Shown: positions 22,271 to 32,883 of the stretch, piece by piece
How positions within the stretch are numbered: position 1 is the first letter of the stretch
How the letters are laid out: each line of letters opens with the position of its first letter
DNA from: Zychaea mexicana
Lineage: Eukaryota; Mucoromycota; Mucoromycetes; Mucorales; Lichtheimiaceae
Assembly: GCF_025766255.1 (NCBI RefSeq)
Contig: NW_026516673.1
Span: forward strand, 372,001 to 436,000
DNA: 64,000 bases
Reading direction: 5' to 3'
The notes under the pieces: generated by a model
What the model was told of the DNA's origin: nothing
Databases searched by the model: none
The model's input: the letters and a program-made list of their open reading frames with translations, nothing else
Made by a program: the position numbers and the translations under genes

Positions 22271-24406
22271 GTACTCCCCAAGATCTTCAAAGAAAACAGA
22301 TAAAGCTGAAAGCACATTTTCTATCTCTGCAGTATACCCATTGGTGCTGTCATTCCTTGAAGAAACTGATATAACAACAAGAGTAGGGTACAGTAATAGT
22401 ATAATGGCATAATCGGTATCCTCAATTAACTTCCTGTGTACATTTAGTACCGACGGCAGGGCACATCGCGAAAAAACAGAAAGCTCTGGAAAAGGGGGTT
22501 ACCAGTTTTCGGACCTGTCGGTAAATTTCGAATATGGCTTAATGCCAAAGCAAGGTTTGTTGATCGTTGAGATCAAACCACCGCACAAAGTCCGCACTGG
22601 CAGCAGACCCGACTTAGTCAAACTTGCCAATGAGATGAAAGACTCATTGGACAAGATGGTACAAGACGGCGTCGACAATCCTAAAATCACGATTTTAGGG
22701 TTACTAGTAGAAGGTGAGCTATATAAGATGAAGCGATTACTTAAAGCAATACCATAACCTGCAATTTGTTGTAGGCTTTCGATGTACACTATTTGTCATG
22801 GATCTCAAGTACCAAGCAGTGTACCGTTTGATCCCACTTGCAGTTTTTTACATCCCCCGCGATTTGCACGATTTTGACGTTCTCTCCAGCAGCTTCGAAG
22901 CATTGGTAACCATGCGGGTAAGTGGGCTCTTGAGCTTTGCAAAAGTAAAAGGTTTACCGTCGCAAATACGGTAACACCCATCGAGAACTTTTGGTGCTTT
23001 TTAACGTTTTCAAATTTCCTCGATTGATGTCAATGCGTCAAACGATAATATTATTGATTTCAGGCGATTCTGCTAGCAGAAGCATGGTATCGCATTTAAA
23101 AGGCTCAAGAATACATTCATTAGTTTGGACCACAGTATTCTCGTATCTTTTAAATGCTATATCGTTGCTGGCTGCAATTCTTTAAGTTGGAGGGTTTTGC
23201 CTAATTTTATGATAACTAACCACCAATACACCAATATAGCAAATGGTCTCGGCTAATGCCAATCTGTGCTTTGACTTTCACAGAAACAAAAAGCGAGAGA
23301 TCATCCGCGGAAAACATATAGTCCAATCTTGCCGCCCGAAAAATGGTGAAAAATAAGAAAGGTCGATCCGTCCTAGGATCATGGCCCGGCAGATAATACA
23401 TAGCACACTTCACATATATCCTATCACAGACTCAATATTTCATTTCTACATTGCCGAAAATATATCATATCTATCTACTACCACATTCCATCGTCAATAG
23501 CTTGCTTTTGTGAAAGAGTTTGTTTAGTATGCTCTCCATTGGTAAGTAAGCACAGAGACACCGACCATCCATAGCCGGTCATTGTATGGCAAGAGCTACA
23601 GCACATTTTCCTGAAAATTAATATTGGTGAACTGAATAATGTATTTGATCCCGTCACTTTTGTAATTTCATAGGTTGAAAGCACTATATACTACTATTAT
23701 ACATCATAGTGTACACATAGTTGCTCCGGCAGATCCAAATCGCTAAACTAAAGTGTTAAATGTATACCAAAACCCTGCAGGATCTAGTGACTCTGGTGAT
23801 AGAAGAAAGGGTTGATGGTGATGGCTGTATTTGCCGAGATTCATCTGTTTTGGAATATATTTGCAAAGAGCCGCAACTTCTGTTTTCTGTTGATCAGCCA
23901 CAGATATTGGAGTAAGGCGGAGGCTACAAGCCGCAGACTTCTAAAAGTTCATAAAGAAATTTGAGTATGTATAGGCACGCTATACATTTTTATAGCGTAT
24001 GTCAATTGCGTGCACATGTACAAACGTCCCTAGAATTGGGGACATTGAGTACATGCTACACCTCTATGTCCAGCTGCTACTATTTCTTGACGAAAACAGT
24101 TCTAAAGTTAGTTTCATCACCAAAAACATTTTTTAACGTTATTATCTGAAATCAAAACAATATGCACTTCAGGCGCGATATACACATTAGCACCTGTTAT
24201 GGTCGACATACATTTTATAGCATATACTCGAACTGTAATGGAAGGAGCATATGTGTCTACGCTTTGGAAGAGGCTGATCGTCGTCATGATGACAATTATC
24301 ACTAGTCATCACTCCTTATTATTTTAATCTATATCACAGATACTGTATATGGGAGCATATGGTATGGGTATATTACATGGCTCTTTATTCTCCTTTAAAC
24401 CACTTT

Positions 24407-24619
24407 TCAATGTGCTATGGTCACTATCACTCTGGTTTGTCTGTTCCAATCGTTTTTCTGCAAGTTGTGTTGGCCCTGGTACATTTCATTGCTAATACAT
24501 AATTTATGCTTGTACCCACATCCATCAAACTTTCCTATGTTATGTGCATAAAACGGTAGCTCTATATGATAAATATTATAATCATTACCTGGATTTTCAA
24601 CGTGTTCGGGTTCGATTGT
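24407..24619 (-). pseudogene. Open segment of an unrecognised decayed gene (right arm)
   Basis: Mirror copy of 3290-3502 with a few substitutions, including one in the codons for the region after MYQG. It is part of the 3' flank of the family G gene and has no independent support as an active gene. Confidence 0.3.
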
Positions 24620-24829
24620 TCTTGCTCTGAAACAAGATGTTTCATTCTTGTGAAGATATGTTTGTGCAGAGAGGTATTTTATTCATTATCGTCGGCTTGT
24701 CGTTTGCTTTCATTGGTGGTGTTGTAGACATCTTGCTTTTTCTTAGGTATGTTAACAGTCAAGTCCGTGTTTGGACAACGAATACGCTTCGCTGAAGCCT
24801 TGATAATGTTTAGAACTGAATTTTTATTA

Positions 24830-25241
24830 GAGCACCTGCAGCGGTCGCTGTTAAGAACCTGTTATGTTAAATTTAACAGTTCATTTAACAGCCAAACCTT
24901 GCAGCGGTTGCTGTTAACGTCCTGTTAAATTTAACAGTTTCTTGAATCGAGAAAAAGGACTTGAAAAATAAAGCTATATCTCACTTCATTCTTTGTTTGT
25001 ATTCTTCAAATTGAACAACACTACTTCTAACGCCACCCTTCTGTCTGACGTTTCTGCCGCTGCCCCCTTGCTCAGGAGAAAGGGCAAAGCTTTTATTAAA
25101 ACCAACGACGTGTGAAGTTAACAGCTTCGTAACAGTAACCGCTGCACGAAATGCCCTGATGTTAAGCTGTTACGCACTGTTAAGAGGGCTGTTAAACTCG
25201 GGAATTTAACAGTTTCGTAACAGCGACCGCTGCAGGTGCTC
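24830..25241. mobile_element. Harbinger/Tourist-type MITE (right copy)
   Basis: Inverted partner of 2669-3079, with the same GAGCACCTGCAGCGG ends and flanking TTA/TAA. It is one base longer, from an extra base in the CCCCCTTGCTC region. Confidence 0.8.
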
Positions 25242-26030
25242 TTAGAGGACAAAGGTTTGTAGATATTCTTTGTTGGTTTTGGACTTCAGACCAAGAGAAG
25301 CATTTTAACGGCTTCAGCAACCAATTCTTGATAAGTTGATTGGTGAGGTCGGTATTGTACAGCTGCTAAGGTGGCTCATGTCGACGTCAGCAGAGTGTTG
25401 CTTTCTTATAAAAAAGTTCGAGAATCGATCTCTGCATTACGTTTAACTTATACATATGTGCTCGTTCAATTGTAGTTTATGAAGGGTATACCTTTCTGGC
25501 CTGCTTATGGGTGTATAATTATATTTACTTTGTTGGGGTTTACTTTGCTCTAGCATTGTCTATGCGAAGCTTTCTATGAAGCGCAGGAAGTGGAAAGTCG
25601 CCCCAGCAAGCTAATCGACAGATTCATCAGCCTGCAGCTCTTCACCGATCGCGCAAGTTTGCTGACGGTTTAAACCGATGGATGCCATGATTGTTATACG
25701 GGACAAAAGCGGTGCCGAAACAGAATTTTGGGTTCTGACTCGAAATCTATACGCTGTCCTTCTTTCTCTGAGTATCTTATACTACCACAAAGACTGCTCC
25801 TGCCTTTATTGCTCACATAGAGGAGTAGAATAACGTGATAACTGCTAGTGTAGAGCAGGAAACAGCAACCTCCATAATCTAAGAAGCACTAGGCATATAG
25901 CCCTGGTGATGGTGGCTGCTTAGCAATACGAAAGATACTATGATGTGTAAGCTGGAAAAAAGTCGATAAGAGCGTTTCCTTTCTCCACACATAATCCAAA
26001 ACATAAATGTTCAGGCGCGCAAACTCCTGT

Positions 26031-26793
26031 CGTCATCTTAATGCACAAATATACAGGCAGAGATTATTCAATAAACTGTATGTTTTTCTTTGAGGGAATT
26101 CGTATGAATGGTTTCATTCAGTAAAGAACTTCACACACCCATTAGTAATGGTTTTATATTAACAACCGGCAGACCAACACTACATTTTCTGCACATGATT
26201 GGTAGGAATCGCTTGGGAAGAAGTAATGATGTTGCAAGATGCAACAATCCATGCATATGTAACGGTGCCGCATGTGCTTAGGGTAACTACAGTACTATAT
26301 GTACCATTACCTTCTTCAAGTCAGTCTTACTGTTGCACCGATTCACGGATAGCTGGAAAGCTGCGATCTAGTTTCAATGGGACTGAATGATGGATCTGGT
26401 CCGCCCCCCAAATTTTCATGCTTTCAAACGCAGTACAGTGGTTCCCCGTTTAATTTCACTCTCAATAAGGTAAACCCTCAGTTATTTCAACTTTTATCTA
26501 TACCCCCTTTAAGCATAGAACACTGCTTGAATCACCCTCGTTTTGTGTCAACCCTAAGTAGTCTCAACACTCTATAGACCCCCTTTGAGGTTGAAATTAA
26601 ACGGGGAATCACTGAAGGTGATGGTACTTGGCGTGTGTGTATCCATCATCATTATCACTGAGAACAAAAACGGATGGCTCTTGTACAACCTGAGAAAAAG
26701 AACGCATCCATTCCTTGTTTCTGCTGCGATATAAAATCTTCAAACAGCCACGCAAAGAAGACAGTCGAGTTTGAAGATATACTTTGTTTGTTA
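26031..26793. other. Gene-free gap between the inverted repeat and element K
   Basis: No supported gene. The only structure is the small pogo-type MITE at 26436-26614. Open frames here are short and unsupported. Confidence 0.5.
26436..26614. mobile_element. 179-bp pogo-type MITE
   Basis: The ends are CAGTGGTTCCCCGTTTAATT and an imperfect reverse complement finishing GGGGAATCACTG. TA precedes the left end (26434-26435) and AA follows the right end, a possible decayed TA duplication. The CAGTG start and TA target match pogo/Tc1-type elements, but the internal end sequence differs from the full-length pogo element at 12437, so a different parent would mobilise it. Confidence 0.75.
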
Positions 26794-28261
26794 CTGTATT
26801 TCCGCCGTCAATTGGTCACCTTTTTGAAAAACTTGGTCACTTTTTAAATTTCAATTGGTCACTTTTTTGAGTTTCAATTGGTCACTTTTCTGAAGATCAC
26901 TTGGTCACTTTTCAGAACTTCAATTGGTCACTTTTTTTTAGCCTCAATTGGTCACTTACAGTGCCTCCAGTGTCAATTGACGCTTTTTAAGATTAGCTCA
27001 CGCTTTTGAACATCCCAATTAGCGCTTTTCTTAGAATCCAATTTGCGCATTTCATTGGCCCAATTTGCGCTTTTGACCAAACCAAATCGCATTTGCTGTA
27101 GATTATTTTCTTTTCACTAAAGCCTGAAAATTCAAAAGTCGTACTGTTGCATTATTCAATAAACCTCTATAACACTATAAATGAAATCAGTTTAAAAGCC
27201 TTTATATAGAAATGAATGACTTGGTTATGCTTTGTTTCATAGGTTATACATGATATTGGACTACAGGAGAAAAAAAATATGAGGGGGAGCGAGAAACCTT
27301 ACACCAAAGAGAACGCGGGGATTTTTTGTTTGCGACGTTTGGGATTGATTGCATCAATTGGTGGAGCAGCGTCTTCTTCCTCAAGTGCTCTTGAGATTTT
27401 GTACCGAGTCTCTATTTGATGCTCATACAAAAGGAATAATCGCTTGAAGTCGTCTACCTTTTGTAGAAGGCACCCAATTTGGCCAATTTCTTTAGGTACA
27501 TCGATGGACAAAATCTCAGCCAATTGTGTGATTTCTTCTGTGAATGCTGAGACCAAGTAGAACACCATGTGATAACCAATGCATTGCACCACCATCACCT
27601 TGCAATTGTTTTTCCTTAACATCAAACGGCGAGAAAATGTGCCTAAACGAACCAAGTCCATGAATGCCAACTCGGGATTGGATTCGAAATCTGGCGGCTT
27701 CACTTCTACGTATCCCAAAGTAACAGTATCTGCTTTTTGCTGGATCGCAACAGTGGTCGCATCTGGTCGGAATATCGCTGTATTTTCATCTTTACGATTT
27801 AACCACATGAGATGCTTGTTGTTGTCAGGGCAATGAAATATAGGCGAAAGAATTGGGTCCAAAAAATTCACCGTCAACTCCATTTCTCCTACAGGAGAAA
27901 GTCGTTCAAAGTTGGGCAGTTTGGTAGCCAAATTAGCGAATATCTCGATGATATTTCGATCCTCTTTGGAGGCAACTTCAAATAGTCGGTTGATTTCTAT
28001 CTTCAACTTTGTTCGGTCGGTTGTCTTGTTGACATCTCGAAACGAGGTGCATAGTGACAAGTACATCATGCTGTCAACTGTGACATCTTTGGTCATTGCT
28101 TTCGCTCTGATATTATTCAGGAGGTATTCGGTATCGACATGCTTGGCGAGTTCTGGACACATCTGTCCTTCCTTGAGTAATATTATGTTTTGACTTGCTA
28201 ACACTTTGTGAACTTCGGTTTGCAAATTGAATCCGTGCTTTCTTGATTTGTCTTTACACGA

Positions 28262-28806
28262 TTTGTTTAGGAAATAAAAAGATTGCAATCGATCTAGATA
28301 GATATGGAATTGAATCTTTTGCTTTTGTAACTTTGGAATATTACCCAGTAGAAATTACAAAAAAGAATAATCCTGAGTTAATGGCTTTAGAAACTTATTG
28401 GATTAAAATTTATTCTCCAACATATAATATTTTACTGGAAGCTGGTAATTCTTTAGGATATCAACATTCTGAAGAAATTAAACAGAAAATGAAAGAGATT
28501 TATTCCGATGAAAGAAGAGAACAAATTGGTCTCTTAAACAAAGGTAAATCTTTAACAGATTCTGTTAAGACTCAATTAAGAGAAAAAGCTCTTAATAGAT
28601 CTGATGAAGTTAAAGATAAATATAGATTAGCTTCTTCTAAACCAGTAACAGTTTATAATCAAGATGGAACAGTTTATATAAAATTTTCAGGTATCCGAGT
28701 AATGGCAAAACATTTTGGATGCGATCATAAAACTATTAATAAAGTGATCGATACTGATAAATTATTTAAAAAACAATGGTATGTTAAATTAGATAAAACT
28801 AATTAA
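28262..28806 (+). pseudogene. GIY-YIG homing endonuclease, 5'-truncated (mitochondrial origin)
   Basis: The frame enters from the junction and reads DLDRYGIESFAFVTLEYYP, ELMALETYWIKIYSPTYNIL, then a NUMOD-like tail (SEEIKQKMKEI; VTVYNQDGTVYIKFSGIRVM). These are the second half of a GIY-YIG domain and its C-terminal DNA-binding modules. The N-terminal GIY and YIG strands are missing because the insertion starts inside the intron. It lies in the group I intron preceding the YVLPWG mini-exon. Confidence 0.8.
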
Positions 28807-29212
28807 CTTATCATTATGTCATAATAATATTCTATTTCTAATTAGTCATAGTCCTATTTGGAGAATTGTGTAATTTATACAAAAAAACAATTCAGTAGAA
28901 TAGAATACCCTGACAGGGGTATTGAAGAGAATAACGGCCTCTTTGGCTATGTTGGTGAAAACGGTTAAAGATTATACATCTTTCTCAAGACCGTCGGTGG
29001 TGTATACCATCGCTACAGACTGGGTCACCAATGGGTGCCTGAAATGGTGCTTAATGTACAGTCGGATTTCCGAGGATATTTTATCCTACACAAGGCCTTA
29101 AATGATATTTATTAGAAAGGGAACTTACAAATCCCGGGGATTAATAAATTGATGAGGTACATGGGATATAAACCAGATGTCAATTTAATTGGTGTTTATA
29201 TTTTGGAAATTG

Positions 29213-29230
29213 TATGTATTACCATGGGGT
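29213..29230 (+). pseudogene. cob: cob mini-exon YVLPWG
   Basis: Six codons between two group I introns. The preceding base 29212 is G (intron end) and the last exon base is T. The next exon continues with QMSLWG, giving the conserved cytochrome b stretch YVLPWGQMSLWG. Confidence 0.8.
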
Positions 29231-29573
29231 TAGATTTGGCCCACATACATTAAATGTATGTTAAAATCACTATATGCTGGGACACTCTAGAAACTTAAAT
29301 ACTTTCTAAGCCCGGGGGGCTTTCCCCATCGGGTTTCCCCCGAAGGGGGAAGTAATAATTTTAAGTGTATAAAGTGAGTTATCAGCAGGAAAATAATTCC
29401 TCAGAGACTATATGTGATAACCATTTTAATAAATGGTTAAGAGAAAGTCCATTTTATCAATTTGACTCCTATTGAGATCAGGATAAAAGCAATATTTTGC
29501 AGAATATTTATTATATTCTGCTATTACTCCTGTAATTATCTCTAATGGGGCGCCTAAACTACCACAAAAAATT

Positions 29574-30152
29574 GTGGATTTAGTTATTGGTTCTTTACTA
29601 GGTGATGCATCTGTAGAAAAACGAGGTAACAGTGCAAGAATTGAATTTAAACAAGGATCCAATCATGCAAGTTATCTGTACTTTATTTATTTTCAATTTT
29701 TATTTTGGGGGCTAGTTTCTATAACAGCACCAATTCCATTTAAAATTGGAGATGGTAAAGGTGGTAAACATTTAGTATTAAGATTTAGAACTCGAACATC
29801 GGCTAAATATACTTGGTTTAGAAATCTTTTTTATCCTGAAGGTAAAAAAATTGTACCACCTAATATTACAGATTATTTAACACCTAGAGGTTTAGCATAT
29901 TGGATTATGGATGATGGAGGATATCATAAATCAGGTTTAATTATTCATACTAATAGTTATACTAAAAAAGATGTAGAATTATTACAATTTGTTCTTCTTA
30001 ATAAATTTAAGATTAAAACCAATCTTTGGTTAAAAAATAATAATAATAATTATGTTCTTTACGTTCCTGCATCTAGTTTATCTACAGTACGTAAATTAGT
30101 ATTACCATATATCCATTCTTCTATGAAATATAAAGTACACGCCAATAAATAA
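29574..30152 (+). pseudogene. LAGLIDADG homing endonuclease in cob intron 29231-30180
   Basis: The open frame has IGSLLGDASVEKRGNSARIE at its start, the first LAGLIDADG-type helix, and RGLAYWIMDDGGYHKSGLII, the second acidic helix, near the middle. The C-terminus is KYKVHANK. It is the LAGLIDADG_2 type, free-standing within a 950-bp group I intron and separate from the exon frame. It appears intact but would use the mitochondrial code and is probably not expressed in the nucleus. Confidence 0.85.
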
Positions 30153-30180
30153 CTAGTATTAGGCATTATGAGATAATATG

Positions 30181-31236
30181 CAAATGTCTCTATGGGGTGC
30201 AACAGTAATTACTAACTTACTTTCTGCTATCCCTTGGATCGGTAAAGACCTGGTAGAATTTATCTGGGGAGGTTTCAGCGTCTTATCGGCGCCACAAGAT
30301 AGTGATATCTTGTTGCAAATCCTGCTTATTGCTGGAACATCCTCTATTTTAGGAGTTGGATACGTTTCTAATTTTAATAATAGATACGTGAAAAAGCCAA
30401 CAACATGGGGACAATCAGCAGTGGTTAAAAATTATTCTAACATGAATAATTTTGAAGCTATTCAGAGACTAAATGCAGGAGATCTAGTATTTGCCTACTT
30501 AGTAGGATTAATTGAAGGAGATGGATGGTTTTCAGTTACCAAAAATGGTAAGTATATTAAATATGAATTTGGTATCGAAATGGATATTAGAGATATTCAA
30601 TTATTATACAAAATTAAAGAAATTTTAGGAGTAGGGACAATTAATATTAGAGAAAGAAATCAAAGAAAAACGTGTTTATATAGAATTAGAAATAAATCAC
30701 ATTTAAAATTAATTGTATTACCGATTTTTGATAAATATCCTATGTTTTCTAATAAACAATATGATTATTTAATGTTTAAAAAATTACTCTTAAATGAAAT
30801 TAATTTTTCTAAAGATTTATCTGATTACATTAGACCTATTGAACCTTTAAATTCAATTGAAACAATTTTAAATAAACCATATTTTAAACCTTGGTTAATT
30901 GGATTCATTGAAGCTGAAGGTTGTTTTAGTATTTATAAACCTGTTAAAGATAATTCAAAAGTAGCTAGTTTTGATGTTTCTCAAACAAATGGTTTAATTT
31001 TGATTGAGGCAATTAGAAAAGAATTATCTTTAACTCCTAATGCATTTCAAGATAAAACAAATGGATTTAAATTAAAAGTTTCTAGTGCAAGAGCCGTAGA
31101 AAATGTTGTAAAATATATGCAAAAAGCTCCCTTAAAATTAATGGGTTATAAAAAATTACAATATTTATTATGGCTAAAAGAACTTCGTAATATTCCTAGA
31201 TATTCCAATAGATTTAATATTCCTGATAAATATTAA
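30181..31236 (+). pseudogene. cob: cob exon (30181-30281) fused in frame to an intronic LAGLIDADG ORF
   Basis: Thirty-three codons of cytochrome b (QMSLWGATV to IWGGFSV) continue without a stop into the intron ORF, the usual arrangement for intron-encoded endonucleases. The ORF has two LAGLIDADG motifs: [14 protein letters not shown] (~residue 110) and [14 protein letters not shown] (~residue 240). The intron spans 30282-31360 and ends in G. Confidence 0.88.
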
Positions 31237-31360
31237 TCGTTTATTAACTATTTATTCCTTCAAATAAATACAAGATCGTGATATAGTCCGAACAGTTATG
31301 AGAATAACTGTGTGTAACAAGAGGTAATTAAATTTAATTACCGGAGTTACCAACATATTG

Positions 31361-32090
31361 TGATAATGCTACTCTAAACCGATTCTTCAGTCTTCACTAC
31401 TTATTACCATTCATCTTAGCAGCTTTAGCTGTAATGCATTTAATTACTTTACACGAACATGGATCAAGTAATCCTTTAGGAATTACAGCAAATGCTGATA
31501 GACTATATATGCATCCTTACTATACATTTAAAGATTTAGTAACTATTTTCTTATTCTTCTTAGTATTAGGATTATTCTTATTCTATGCTCCAAATAAACT
31601 TGGTCAAACTTCAGGGATGGCCGTTCAACAAAGTAATTTGTTGAATTATGATATCGCTGTATGCTGGGACAGTTTAGATATTATTAGTACTCGAAATGTA
31701 AGTGCAATTTTAGTGCCCTTTTCAGTTAAAATCTATAATATTGTAGACCAATCAGCAGGAAACCAACGAGATTTTTATACTACAATGGGATCCTCAGAGA
31801 CTACACGCGATATTTCCGATTTAATCTTGCCAAAGTCTAATACAAAAGACACTAATGGCTCAGATAAAAATGAAGATTTTAATTATTGGTTAGCCGGACT
31901 AATCGATGGAGATGGAACACTCTCAGTATATAAAAGCAATGCTCAAGTATGTGAAATTACTTTGGGTGAAGAAGATGTTAAAACTTTATACAAAATTAAA
32001 CAAAGATTCCATGGGTCTGTTTTAAAAAGAAGTAAAGTTAAAGCTTATAGATGGAGAGTGTCCAAAAAATTATATGAATTCAATTTTTCT
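31361..32090 (+). pseudogene. cob: cob exon (31361-31604) and truncated intron with LAGLIDADG ORF
   Basis: The exon encodes [17 protein letters not shown] through [11 protein letters not shown] and YAPNKLG, the haem-binding and membrane portion of cytochrome b, ending in T. The following intron ORF contains [19 protein letters not shown], one LAGLIDADG motif, and is cut at the junction with the nuclear gene. Past the junction the frame runs on accidentally through the Ser/Ala repeat of the nuclear gene read antisense (repeated AVDEEAP). Confidence 0.85.
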
Positions 32091-32723
32091 TCGATCGATG
32101 AAGCGGCAGCAGTAGATGAGGAAGCACCAGCAGTAGATGAGGAAGCGCCAGCAGTAGATGAGGATGAGAAGGAAGACGCACCAGGCACAATCTATAACAG
32201 ATTTTTTCATTTTATCAATACATCTATCGATATCATTTTTGAATAAGCTATTTTTTTAATACTATACTTTTGGTGATCGTTTCAGTCTCAAGATTAATCT
32301 CTCTGAGGCAGCATTCGTAGCTTCGTCCAAGACTTTGCTTCCATTCACCATTGCGTTCGTTTGAGATTTTGATTGTTGAAAAATTCTCTTCATATCTACT
32401 TTGGCCTTGCGTTTGTATGATTTTTTCATGATATCCTTGTACACTTGCTCGAACTTTGAAGTAAAAGACTTCAATGCATCGTCATATTCAACAAATGTCT
32501 CAAACCAAACAATCAACGCCTCTATGTGGTTTTCATCGTTATTGATGAAGCCTTGTATAGTTGATCTTGCCTTTTTAGTTTTGACGTAATTTTCTAATGC
32601 TACAAAAAACACCTGTAATTAGACTCGTCGCTTCCGCCAACACGCAGTATGCTTACCTTGGGCTAAATCTGACATTGTGGAGGGAAAGATGCAAGAGGTA
32701 AAGCAAGTAAATTGATCGAGAAC

Positions 32724-32793
32724 AATTATTTGTGGTGATATAAGTAAATCAATTCTGCATCGACGCGATTTACTTACATCACCACAAATAATT
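32724..32793. repeat. 70-bp hairpin upstream of the element K gene
   Basis: Arms 32724-32750 and 32767-32793 match at 26 of 27 positions (core ATTTGTGGTGAT) with a 16-bp loop. It begins about 50 bp upstream of the gene's start codon, so it would lie in the promoter or 5' leader. It could be regulatory, a foldback-element relic, or part of the element's own structure. Confidence 0.7.
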
Positions 32794-32883
32794 ATTGTAA
32801 TAGCGGTCACGCAATAGTGGAGTTTTTTTTTACCTGGTAAATTATTTTTTTCCAGGCGAGTAACAGACACTTTCTATCATTCC

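Larger units (their letters stand above)
11586..23099 (+). pseudogene. Family G PD-(D/E)XK-like gene, right copy, split by insertions
   Basis: The exons can be traced with GT-AG borders: 11586-11626, 11689-11735, 11788-11948, 12016-12051, 12109-12147, 20143-20268, 20356-20591, 20662-20836, 20889-20989, then an exon from 21104 that is cut by element A after 21115 and resumes at 22271, then 22448-22713, 22775-22917 and 23064-23099 (stop TAA). The 8-kb AT-rich block lies in the intron after 12147 and might be tolerated. The element A insertion is inside an exon and should break the protein. The frame near 22.4 kb also differs from the left copy (a short indel leads to a stop). The nuclease-like core, with YQFSDL then VEIKPP, is identical to the left copy. 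This is the older, broken partner of 4810-7249. Confidence 0.65.
11125..26030 (-). repeat. Right arm of the giant inverted repeat, with nested insertions
   Basis: This is the inverted partner of 1640-8420. It is enlarged by an 8-kb AT-rich block (12158 to about 20087) and by element A copy 2 (21116-22270). The plain sequence of the left arm at the equivalent points shows the empty target sites: GTAATGCATTGCACTG for the block and CAGTGTACTCCCC (as read in this orientation) for element A. Near identity to the left arm runs from about 22.45 to about 25.5 kb and drops on both sides. Confidence 0.9.
28258..32092 (+). other. Nuclear insertion of mitochondrial DNA (cytochrome b fragment, NUMT)
   Basis: About 3.8 kb of AT-rich sequence containing cytochrome b exons and group I introns with their endonuclease ORFs. 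The exon joins are exact: YVLPWG at 29213-29230, then [14 protein letters not shown] at 30181-30281, then [17 protein letters not shown] at 31361-31604 rebuild one cytochrome b frame. Every visible 5' exon ends in T and every intron ends in G, as in group I introns. Both ends are ragged inside introns, as expected for end-joining of a DNA fragment. Open mitochondrial frames imply recent transfer. A chimeric assembly is the main alternative. Confidence 0.92.
27299..32675 (-). pseudogene. Element K PD-(D/E)XK-like nuclease gene, interrupted by mitochondrial DNA
   Basis: Exon 1 is 32675-32657 (ATG, MSDLAQ), exon 2 is 32599-32268 and exon 3 starts at 32191. The GT-AG introns keep one frame. The N-terminal ~117 residues are helical and basic (LIVWFETFVEYDDALKSF; MKRIFQQSKSQ). 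Exon 3 encodes a Ser/Ala/Thr linker of repeated STAGASS units and is then cut at about 32092 by mitochondrial sequence. The remainder resumes at about 28258 with KDKSRKHGFNLQTEVHKVL and runs to the stop at 27299. The core has IFRPDATTVAI and, about 20 residues later, GYVEVKPP, the layout of a PD-(D/E)XK nuclease, followed by VMVVQCIGYHMVFYLVSAF. The architecture parallels the family G gene. Both halves remain open, so the break is recent. Confidence 0.7.

Noticed and set aside
31605..32246. Plus-strand frame continuing from the mitochondrial intron ORF into repeated AVDEEAP
   Set aside because: The tail is the antisense reading of the Ser/Ala linker exon of the element K gene; it is a junction artefact and not a fusion protein.
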